A stretch of DNA of 5,244 nt from Desulfobacteraceae bacterium. Its GTDB lineage: Bacteria > Desulfobacterota > Desulfobacteria > Desulfobacterales > JAUWMJ01. This document shows positions 1 through 5,244 of this stretch, in pieces. The stretch covers positions 1-5,244 of the forward strand of contig JAUWOH010000246.1 in NCBI GenBank assembly GCA_030612225.1. The letters are read 5' to 3'. Position 1 is the stretch's first letter. Every line of letters begins with the position of its first letter. The notes under the pieces are model-generated. The model had not been told where the DNA came from, made no database searches, and was given only the letters and a program-made list of their open reading frames with translations. Both the position numbers and the translations under genes were made by a program.

Positions 1-1
1 A

Positions 2-334
2 ATTGATCCTTTTGAGCCTTTGTTTAAAGACGAGCCTGTTTTCAGGAAAAAAAAGAAAAAGCGCATCCCGCGCACGCCACTTGAAAAGCTTTCTTTAGGC
101 CAGTTGAAACTTGTTGCAATAATCCGTGCTCCAAGCGGTAACAAAGCGCTTGTAGAAGAAAGCTCAGGCAAAGGTTATGTTATAAAAAAAGGTACATACA
201 TCGGGCTCAACTCGGGCAAAATAATAAAAATAGAAAAAGACAATATTATTATTGAAGAAGAAATCCAAGATATTCAAGGCAATATAGAAGTCCGCCAAAG
301 AGAATTGAAACTTCAAAAGCCTTCCGGAGAATAA
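2..334 (+). CDS. pilP: Type IV pilus assembly lipoprotein PilP, 3' part (5' end outside the window)
   Basis: The reading frame is open from the window edge (base 2) to TAA at 332-334 and gives 110 residues. It starts inside the gene: the first visible residues, IDPFEPLF, match the (R)DPFxPL motif that precedes the folded domain in PilP proteins. A TTG at position 20 could be read as a start but lies inside this motif, so I reject it. A basic run (RKKKKKR) follows, then the PilP beta domain: PLEKLSLGQLKLVAII, a SGKGYVIKKGTYIG segment, and an acidic IIIEEE strand ending in LKLQKPSGE. In characterised systems PilP is an inner-membrane lipoprotein that binds PilN/PilO and the N0 region of PilQ, coupling the inner-membrane platform to the secretin. 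The signal peptide and lipobox are not visible here. Its stop lies 4 bases before pilQ, so co-transcription and translational coupling are likely. The family call is strong because both sequence and neighbour agree. Confidence 0.93.
   Translation: MDPFEPLFKDEPVFRKKKKKRIPRTPLEKLSLGQLKLVAIIRAPSGNKALVEESSGKGYVIKKGTYIGLNSGKIIKIEKDNIIIEEEIQDIQGNIEVRQRELKLQKPSGE
326..330 (+). promoter_or_regulatory. Ribosome binding site of pilQ
   Basis: GGAGA lies 8 bases upstream of the ATG at 339 and inside the last codons of pilP. This supports the ATG as the pilQ start and fits translational coupling across the 4-base gap. Confidence 0.7.
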
Positions 335-338
335 TAGC

Positions 339-3209
339 ATGATTGATTTAATCACACAATTTTTAAGAAAAGAAGCTTTAATTATCTTCCTTTTATCAGC
401 AGGGGTGATATTTGCAGGATGTGCTTCCAACAAGGCTGATGTTGAAAAAATAGATAATGTTGAAGTTTCCGTTGAACCCAATCTCATCACAGACATTATT
501 ACGGCTGAAGATTCGGAATCGGCTACTGTTACAGTCAGAGGAAATCGTTATTTAACTTACACTTCAATTAAGCAGGACATTCCTTTGGGAATCCTCTTTT
601 ATTTTCACGAAACAGGTCTCGATGAGTTAATTCAAAGCATCTATACGCCGGAAAGTGACATTATTACATCAATCGAAACTTCGGAATTGGCTGACCAAGA
701 AGGTACAACCAGAATTCTAATCTCTTTGAAAAATGACATTCCCTATGATGTAACTCCTGATGATACCGGTATTAAAATATCTTTTTCAAAGATATCCGAA
801 GTTCCGGCTTCTTCTGATCCGGTAGAAGGCAGCGAGACACCAGAATTAGTGCAGGCAACAAAATCTGTCGAAGTTATCGTTCCTGCTGCCACCAGTCTAA
901 AATCGGTAGATGCATCAAAACTTGAAGAAAGCGTTAAGGTCAATGTTATTGCAGACGGTATAATTAAAGATTATAAATCCTTTACAATAGCCAGCCCTGC
1001 CAGAATCGTTTTTGATATTTATAAAATTAAGAGCCCCTTTAAAAAACAAAAGACAGTTCCGGTAAACAGCAAGTGGGTAAGTCGGGTTCGCCACTTTGGA
1101 TATCCTGACAAGGTGCGGGTTGTCCTTGATACAAAAAAGAAGTATCTTGCCGCTTTTTCAGCATATCCCATCGAGACTGGTCTTGAGATTCATGTTGGCA
1201 AAGATCCAGGCGCTCCGGTCCTGGCAAGTTCTGCAAAGGTTTTTACACCTGAGAAAAAAGCTCCTGTGCCCGAAGTAAAACCAGTTGCCGCTGCTGAAAA
1301 AATGAAATCGGCATCCGCATATACTAAACCCGCATGGGTCAATCGTATAGATTTTCTTGGCAAAGAAACCGGAAAATCGACTGTAATAATTGGAACTACC
1401 CATCCCGTTAACTACGATCTTGTTGAAGTGGCGGATAAATTACTTCGTATTAAACTGTTTAATACAAAACTTCCAAAATATCGCAGACGTCCGCTTATTA
1501 CAACGCGTTTTGAAAGTGCAGTTGATCGAATAACTCCGTTCTTCAAGCCTGCTATGAAGAACACCTCAATAGTTGCCATAGAACTGAGAGAAAGGGTTCC
1601 TTACACTCTTGAACAAAAAGATGATCTTCTTCTAATCCATTTTGAGGCATCTTCAATTCCGCCCAAGCCTTTTGAACAGGCTAACCTGCCGTCGTGGAAG
1701 AAGGTTTTTGCTCAGATGGATGTTGCAGCTTCGGAGGAAGATCTGAAGGAAGTCGAAGAAAAAATGGCGCTTGAGAAAACTCCGGGTTTGGAACAGGAAA
1801 CAGGGTATGAAAAAGTATCAAGTGATAAACCAGGAGAAGTCTATTATGACAAAAGAGATCAAGACCTTTATGATATAAAGCGTCAACGAAAGACAGATGT
1901 ATATACTGGAAAAATGGAGGATTTTGATACTTACTATGGTAAAACAGCAAAGAAATACACAGGAGAAAAGATAGCCCTCGATTTTTATGAAACCGATATT
2001 AAAAATGTCTTTCGCATATTAAAAGAAATAAGCAGGCAGAACTTTGCTATTGACAAGGATGTTACAGGTAAAGTTACGCTGTCCTTTGACAAACCTGTAC
2101 CATGGGATCAGGTGCTCGATCTGATCCTTAAGATGAATAAGCTTGGCAGAATTTATGAAGGAGACATCATAAGAATTGCCACTCTTACAACATTAAAAGA
2201 AGAGGAGATCCAAAGAAGAGAAAAGCTGAAAGCAAAGCAGGAGGCAGATGCCCAGGAGGATCTGATAACCGCATTCATTCCAGTCAGTTATACTGATGCA
2301 AAGGAAATGGTAGAAAAACATATTGAGCCCATAGTAAAAAGTGCGGAGAAGCAAGCAGCGGGTTTAGAGGATCGTTACAAAGTCACATCTGATGATCGGA
2401 CTAATATGGTTATCATTACAGCTTCGCCTAAAGTAATAAAAAGGGCAAAAGAAATTATTCAGAAACTGGACAAGGTAACCCCCCAGGTGCTTATCGAAGC
2501 AAGGATTGTTGAGATTAAAAGCAATTTTACAAGTGAAATCGGTATTGACTGGACCTCAGCCATTGGCCCCTGGACTTCACAAGGCCTCGATGGTACAATG
2601 TCCGGCGATGTTGCAATGAATTTGCCTGTCGCAAGTGCAGGGACCATAGGTTTTGCATTTACCAAGATTACAGGGACGCCGTTTGTGTTAAATGCACAAT
2701 TAACGGCAATGGAAACCCGTGGAGAAGGTAAAATAATCTCTTCCCCTAAAATATTAACACTTGACGGAAAGACAGCTATGATAAAGCATGGGTTTCAGTA
2801 CCCTTACTTTGAATTATCTGATGGTGATTTAACGGTTTTATTTAAAGATATAGTTCTAGAGCTTGAAGTTACACCGATGGTAACCCCTGATGATCGTGTT
2901 TTAATGCAGATACATGTTACCAAAGACGATGTCGGTGATTTCGTGTCAAACGCAGGTTTTGATGTGCCATCAATAATTAAGAATGAAGCTGAAACGGAAC
3001 TTTTAGTCAACGACGGGGATACGGTTGTAATCGGCGGTATTGTTAAATCAAATAAAGCCACTTCGACTTCAGGCTGGCCAGTGTTGCAAGATATTCCCCT
3101 GCTTGGCTGGCTCTTTAAAAAAGAAGGCAAACAAGAAATAAGTGAAGAACTTCTTATCTTCATCACACCTACAATTGTTCAGCTTGAACAGCGCCATGTG
3201 ATGGACTAA
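339..3209 (+). CDS. pilQ: Type IV pilus secretin PilQ
   Basis: A 956-aa outer-membrane secretin that forms the multimeric gated channel for the type IV pilus. Residues 1-28 form an export signal: basic RK at 10-11, then a hydrophobic stretch ending in FAGC. Cys28 suggests a lipoprotein, although F at -3 departs from the usual L/V/I of the lipobox. Three AMIN-like beta domains follow at about 64-150, 199-288 and 336-437; AMIN domains in PilQ are known to bind peptidoglycan. The second is the clearest, with the FTIASPARIVFDIY and VRVVLDT strands. An alanine/proline/lysine-rich linker sits near 295-330 and a charged linker at about 445-540. The N0/STN domain spans about 545-612 (IALDFYETDIKNVFRILKEIS), and N1 about 645-715, ending in VLIEARIVEI. 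The secretin barrel covers about 716-947, with GEGKIISSPKILT near 795, ETELLVNDGDTVVIGGI near 885-901 and the hallmark WPVLQDIPLLGWLFK at 913-927. It is slightly longer than many proteobacterial PilQ proteins. It lies 4 bases after pilP, as in pilMNOPQ operons. No frameshift is visible. Confidence 0.96.
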   Translation: MIDLITQFLRKEALIIFLLSAGVIFAGCASNKADVEKIDNVEVSVEPNLITDIITAEDSESATVTVRGNRYLTYTSIKQDIPLGILFYFHETGLDELIQSIYTPESDIITSIETSELADQEGTTRILISLKNDIPYDVTPDDTGIKISFSKISEVPASSDPVEGSETPELVQATKSVEVIVPAATSLKSVDASKLEESVKVNVIADGIIKDYKSFTIASPARIVFDIYKIKSPFKKQKTVPVNSKWVSRVRHFGYPDKVRVVLDTKKKYLAAFSAYPIETGLEIHVGKDPGAPVLASSAKVFTPEKKAPVPEVKPVAAAEKMKSASAYTKPAWVNRIDFLGKETGKSTVIIGTTHPVNYDLVEVADKLLRIKLFNTKLPKYRRRPLITTRFESAVDRITPFFKPAMKNTSIVAIELRERVPYTLEQKDDLLLIHFEASSIPPKPFEQANLPSWKKVFAQMDVAASEEDLKEVEEKMALEKTPGLEQETGYEKVSSDKPGEVYYDKRDQDLYDIKRQRKTDVYTGKMEDFDTYYGKTAKKYTGEKIALDFYETDIKNVFRILKEISRQNFAIDKDVTGKVTLSFDKPVPWDQVLDLILKMNKLGRIYEGDIIRIATLTTLKEEEIQRREKLKAKQEADAQEDLITAFIPVSYTDAKEMVEKHIEPIVKSAEKQAAGLEDRYKVTSDDRTNMVIITASPKVIKRAKEIIQKLDKVTPQVLIEARIVEIKSNFTSEIGIDWTSAIGPWTSQGLDGTMSGDVAMNLPVASAGTIGFAFTKITGTPFVLNAQLTAMETRGEGKIISSPKILTLDGKTAMIKHGFQYPYFELSDGDLTVLFKDIVLELEVTPMVTPDDRVLMQIHVTKDDVGDFVSNAGFDVPSIIKNEAETELLVNDGDTVVIGGIVKSNKATSTSGWPVLQDIPLLGWLFKKEGKQEISEELLIFITPTIVQLEQRHVMD

Positions 3210-3276
3210 AAAAGAGATTCCCTGCAAACTTAATTACTTTGAGATCTTTGTAAAACGGCACTCACTTTATGCCCGA

Positions 3277-3394
3277 TTAGCGCTAAAGCTTCACTGAAGT
3301 GCCTGCGTCCCCGGGTGAGCGGGGGATCTACGCTTCGCTCCGACAGGCTCATAATTTGGCACCTTAGTGACACGAACTGAAGCATCAGCGCTAA
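3277..3394. repeat. 118-base nested imperfect palindrome
   Basis: The outer arms, 3277-3293 and 3378-3394, are inverted copies matching at 15 of 17 positions, including the perfect 8-base ends TTAGCGCT / AGCGCTAA. Just inside, 3291-3303 and 3358-3370 match as inverted copies at 11 of 13 positions, including GTGCC / GGCAC. A third level is GCCTG (3301-3305) with CAGGC (3344-3348). The core holds TCCCCG (3308-3313) against CGGGGGA (3320-3326), with one extra G. The whole could fold as one long cruciform or RNA hairpin with a bulge at 3371-3377. It could be a dispersed intergenic palindromic repeat or a small MITE-like element. No flanking target duplication is evident, so I leave its type open. 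Confidence 0.65.
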
Positions 3395-3405
3395 CCTTTA
3401 GCGCT
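3387..3405. repeat. Perfect 7-bp stem-loop sharing the end of the large palindrome
   Basis: AGCGCTA at 3387-3393 and TAGCGCT at 3399-3405 pair perfectly around the 5-base loop ACCTT. The left arm is also the right end of the 118-base palindrome, so the AGCGCT core occurs three times (3279-3284, 3387-3392, 3400-3405) and two alternative pairings compete. No T run follows, so a terminator role is not supported. Confidence 0.6.
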
Positions 3406-3436
3406 ATCCTCGAAATATTCCATAATTCCTGTGGTT

Positions 3437-3455
3437 GATCCGCCTGAGGCGGATC
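3437..3455. repeat. Perfect 8-bp G/C-rich stem-loop
   Basis: GATCCGCC (3437-3444) and GGCGGATC (3448-3455) pair perfectly around the loop TGA. It is compact and stable and would form in RNA from either strand. The next plus-strand bases are GCCTTCCCCC, not a T run, so it is not a standard intrinsic terminator. It could be part of a dispersed intergenic repeat or an mRNA 3'-end stabilising structure. Confidence 0.6.
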
Positions 3456-3500
3456 GCCTTCCCCCGCTCAAAGTCCGGGATCTTCGACTTGAACTCGAAC

Positions 3501-3531
3501 CCCGGTTAAATATAAAAAAGATTTAACAGGG
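3501..3531. repeat. Interrupted stem-loop, 7 + 3 bp
   Basis: GTTAAAT (3505-3511) and ATTTAAC (3521-3527) pair perfectly around a 9-base A-rich loop. After one G/A mismatch, CCC (3501-3503) pairs with GGG (3529-3531). Its inner stem is A+T-rich, unlike the G+C-rich hairpins before it. The function is unknown. Confidence 0.45.
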
Positions 3532-3547
3532 CAGGCAGATAAGTGTA

Positions 3548-3577
3548 GACTTCGAAAATTACCATTTTTCAAAGGTC
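3548..3577. repeat. Imperfect stem-loop next to the TPR gene 3' side
   Basis: The arms GACTTCGAAAA (3548-3558) and TTTTCAAAGGTC (3566-3577) are inverted copies with one mismatch and one bulged base, around a 7-base loop. It lies 44 bases beyond the stop codon of the minus-strand lipoprotein gene, so it could act as a 3'-end structure for that transcript. The bases after it on the minus strand do not give a continuous T run. Confidence 0.45.
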
Positions 3578-3583
3578 TCACTT

Positions 3584-3608
3584 TGCTGTAAACGCAGCAG
3601 GATTTTTT
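3584..3608 (+). terminator. Weak intrinsic-terminator-like hairpin, plus strand
   Basis: TGCTG (3584-3588) and CAGCA (3595-3599) form a 5-bp stem around TAAACG. Six T residues follow at 3603-3608 after the spacer GGA. The orientation would stop transcription coming from pilQ before it enters the opposing gene. The stem is short and the element is about 375 bases after the pilQ stop, so the call is tentative. Confidence 0.3.
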
Positions 3609-3621
3609 ATTATAGATTCTT

Positions 3622-4437
3622 TTATCTTTTTAATCTCTTAATTTCTTTTTCAGCATTAACTGCCAAAAATGTTTCAGGGGCAAGTTTAATTACTTTGTTA
3701 TAGGCGCTATAAGCCTTTCTGTATTTGCGTATTAATTGATAGGCTTCGCCCAAATCAAAATATACTTTTGCAAATTTATATTTGGCTGTCAATCGGTAGT
3801 TCCCGCTTAGATCAATATTTCCATTTACAAATTTAGGCATTTGTCTTACTATACTTTCAAAAGCTGCCGCAGCCTCTGGAATTCTTCCCATGGCAATATA
3901 TGTTTGGCCCAGACCATGGAGAGCATCAAAATAATTTGGCCTTTTCTCTATGGCGGCAAGAAAATATTTTTCTGAAAGCTGGTACTCTTTTTTTGCGTAA
4001 TAGGCTCTTCCAAGATTATAAAGAGGATAGTGTGGGGTCGCGTAAAGAATATTGCCGGCAACCTCTTTGTAACATGCAATAGCGCTATCCCAGTCTTTCT
4101 TATCAAAATAGGCTGCACCCATATTATTTCTTGCCGGAGCATAATCGTGTTTTAATTTCAGCGCTTTTTCAAAATGCTTTATTGCAAGATCCGGTTTTTC
4201 CTTTTGTCTGTATGCTATTCCAAGGTAATTTTGAAGAAGATGGTCATCAGGATAAAGTTCTTCTGCTTTTAGAAGCTCCCTTAATGCATATGTGTAGTTT
4301 TGATCTTGAATGTATGCTTTACCCAGGTTTCTTGATATTTCAGCCTGCTCCTTTCGCAGTTGGGCACCTCCGCATGACGCTATAAAAAAGATAGTCAAAA
4401 GTAAATATACTGGCCAGATAAGCTGGTTTTTTTTCAT
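3622..4437 (-). CDS. TPR-repeat lipoprotein, probable PilF/PilW-type pilotin
   Basis: The product is 271 aa from the ATG at 4437-4435. A GTG at 4446 is in frame but forms part of the likely Shine-Dalgarno AGGTGA, so the ATG is preferred. Residues 1-22 are a lipoprotein signal: MKKNQ, a hydrophobic core, then lipobox IASC with Cys22 as the lipidated residue. Gly at +2 is not an inner-membrane retention signal, so outer-membrane placement is expected. The rest is tandem TPR helices at about 31-64, 65-98, 99-135, 136-169, 170-203 and 220-254, seen as repeated LGxAY/A..F..A patterns such as YLGIAYRQKEKPDLAIKHFEKAL. A segment rich in Asn and Gly at about 204-216 breaks the fifth-to-sixth repeat spacing. 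Size, signal and about six repeats match PilF/PilW, the lipoproteins that take PilQ to the outer membrane and help it assemble. Convergence with pilQ supports this. TPR lipoproteins are common, so other roles such as NlpI-like remain possible. The gene follows thrC after 53 bases, probably in one transcript. Confidence 0.85.
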   Translation of the reverse strand: MKKNQLIWPVYLLLTIFFIASCGGAQLRKEQAEISRNLGKAYIQDQNYTYALRELLKAEELYPDDHLLQNYLGIAYRQKEKPDLAIKHFEKALKLKHDYAPARNNMGAAYFDKKDWDSAIACYKEVAGNILYATPHYPLYNLGRAYYAKKEYQLSEKYFLAAIEKRPNYFDALHGLGQTYIAMGRIPEAAAAFESIVRQMPKFVNGNIDLSGNYRLTAKYKFAKVYFDLGEAYQLIRKYRKAYSAYNKVIKLAPETFLAVNAEKEIKRLKR

Positions 4438-4442
4438 CTTTT

Positions 4443-4448
4443 TCACCT
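4443..4448 (-). promoter_or_regulatory. Ribosome binding site deciding the start of the TPR lipoprotein
   Basis: On the minus strand AGGTGA is followed by 5 bases and then ATG at 4437. The in-frame GTG at 4446-4444 is embedded in this site, which argues against it as the start and removes three residues from the longest possible reading frame. Confidence 0.65.
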
Positions 4449-4490
4449 TTTTAAAACTTAATCTTTTATCGTTTTAGCTTCTTTTCCATG

Positions 4491-5244
4491 CTAAACTATT
4501 TGCAGGTCTAAAAGAGTTGCAATTTCATCAGATACGCTGTTTACAAACCGATTGAAATCATCTCCTGAAAGTGGCTTTCCGGGAAAAGGAACTTTTTTAA
4601 CATCTTTTGGGTGAATAAGTACAGGAGAATTTATGAGATCAGGATCGGGCTTAATTTTAAATTCTGCAGGAAAGCTTTTTTCAAAATACATCTGCTGAAA
4701 AATTGAAAATTTAAGAGCATGTGCTGTTGAATCGATGATGGCACAGTCATCGGCTTTAATTATCCCCCTTTTTTTGGCTTCAACAAGGCCGGCTAAAGAC
4801 TCGCCGCCATGGGTGCATGCAATGTTTCCATTCCTGTTTGCAAGAAGCTCCCAGTCGATTATGGTCTGTTCAGTTACCTCAACAAAAAAGACATTTTGTT
4901 TTCCAGCCATCCGGTTATAAATATCTACAAGGTGAATAACCCTTGGCATGGAAACAGGGTTTCCTATCATTGCAGCCTGGGCTACACTGGGTTTTACTGT
5001 TATTGGAACAAATTTTCTTTTTTGAGTGTCAGGTTCCAGATAATAGCGATAAACAGGATTAGCATGGCAGGATTGAACACCAAGAATTTTCGGTAGAGCA
5101 TTTATAATGCCTGTTTCGAAAAACTTCAAGAATCCACTCATAACTGCTGTAATATTGCCCGCATTTCCAATTGGCACAACAACCACTTTGTTTTTCAGAT
5201 CATATTCAAAATCTTGTGCAATTTCATATGAATAGGACTCCTGC
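4491..5244 (-). CDS. thrC: Threonine synthase, C-terminal part (5' end outside the window)
   Basis: The frame is open from the window's right edge to TAG at 4493-4491, giving 250 residues. A GTG at 5186 lies inside the conserved core and is not the true start: upstream codons continue as QESYSYEIAQDFEYDLKNKV. Threonine synthase is a cytoplasmic fold-type II PLP enzyme that converts O-phosphohomoserine to threonine, the last step of threonine synthesis. Visible signatures are VVVPIGNAGN at residues 21-30, which I read as the glycine-rich PLP-phosphate loop, followed by ITAVMSGFLKF. Further on are VKPSVAQAAMIGNPVSMPRV, CTHGGESLAG at about 143-152, STAHALKF at 172-179, and a C-terminus ending in LLDLQIV. 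The N-terminal half, including the PLP-binding lysine, is not in the window, so catalytic completeness cannot be judged. The visible half shows no frameshift and is in family register to the end. The TPR lipoprotein gene follows on the same strand after 53 bases without a convincing terminator between them. Confidence 0.92.
   Translation of the reverse strand, partial: QESYSYEIAQDFEYDLKNKVVVVPIGNAGNITAVMSGFLKFFETGIINALPKILGVQSCHANPVYRYYLEPDTQKRKFVPITVKPSVAQAAMIGNPVSMPRVIHLVDIYNRMAGKQNVFFVEVTEQTIIDWELLANRNGNIACTHGGESLAGLVEAKKRGIIKADDCAIIDSTAHALKFSIFQQMYFEKSFPAEFKIKPDPDLINSPVLIHPKDVKKVPFPGKPLSGDDFNRFVNSVSDEIATLLDLQIV

Larger units (their letters stand above)
3210..3621. other. Convergent intergenic spacer rich in inverted repeats, no gene seen
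   Basis: This 412-base gap lies between the stop codons of pilQ (plus strand) and the TPR lipoprotein gene (minus strand). I see no open frame with a ribosome binding site and a recognisable product, and no tRNA. Its middle (about 3300-3505) is visibly richer in G+C than the coding regions on either side, and it holds at least six stem-loops, listed separately. Because both flanking genes point into it, it need not contain a promoter. Termination of both transcripts must happen in or near it, but no hairpin directly after the pilQ stop is followed by a T run. Confidence 0.75.

Noticed and set aside
20..22. TTG as a possible pilP start codon.
   Set aside because: The frame is open upstream to the window edge and the preceding residues belong to the conserved PilP DPFxPL motif; the gene is simply cut by the window.
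164..496. Open frames opposite pilP/pilQ and other frames lying inside the pilQ, TPR and thrC genes.
   Set aside because: They have no recognisable product or supported start and overlap confidently assigned genes; they are by-products of the real coding frames.
3277..3394. Insertion sequence or complete mobile element.
   Set aside because: There is no transposase frame, and no clear target-site duplication flanks the arms; a MITE-like origin cannot be shown from one copy.
3437..3455. GATCCGCC/GGCGGATC hairpin as the pilQ terminator.
   Set aside because: The stem is perfect but lacks a T run on either strand and lies over 225 bases after the stop codon; kept only as a stem-loop.
3471..3510. 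Minus-strand GGGGTTCGAGTTC resembles a tRNA T-loop.
   Set aside because: The bases flanking the TTCGA loop do not form a T stem, and no acceptor, D or anticodon arms can be placed around it.
4470..4497. TTTAGC/GCTAAA inverted repeat across the thrC stop as a terminator.
   Set aside because: The stem is short and A+T-rich with a long loop, overlaps the stop codon, and has no following T run on the minus strand.
5184..5186. GTG as a start for a short threonine synthase.
   Set aside because: It lies within the conserved core just before PIGNAGN, and the frame continues in family register to the window edge.

Overview
The window is an A+T-rich stretch of bacterial chromosome with four protein genes in two convergent blocks, separated by a 412-base non-coding spacer. 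The deduced proteins most resemble those of Desulfobacterota (Deltaproteobacteria, Desulfobacterales-like). That lineage call rests on remembered family resemblance, mainly the PilP/PilQ pair and the threonine synthase type. It is a moderate-confidence inference, not a search result.

Left block, plus strand (1-3209): the 3' part of pilP, then a complete pilQ with only 4 bases between them. This is the normal end of a pilMNOPQ operon. PilP is the periplasmic inner-membrane lipoprotein that links the PilMNO alignment complex to the secretin. PilQ is the outer-membrane secretin through which the type IV pilus leaves the cell. This PilQ is long (956 aa), with three AMIN-like beta domains, a charged linker, an N0/STN domain, an N1 domain and the C-terminal secretin barrel.

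Spacer (3210-3621): no credible gene. It is crowded with inverted repeats: a nested 118-base imperfect palindrome containing a G/C-rich hairpin, three or four further stem-loops, and a weak terminator-like hairpin with a T run. This is the least explained part of the window and may be a dispersed intergenic repeat.

Right block, minus strand (3622-5244): the 3' part of threonine synthase (thrC), then after 53 bases a TPR-repeat lipoprotein of 271 aa with the size and layout of PilF/PilW, the pilotin that takes PilQ to the outer membrane. If that assignment is right, secretin and pilotin genes converge on the same spacer, and the pilotin is carried behind an amino-acid biosynthesis gene.

I found no mobile element, CRISPR array, RNA gene or clearly novel system. 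The coding content is conventional. The points worth a second look are the spacer architecture, the PilQ N-terminus and the pilotin placement.
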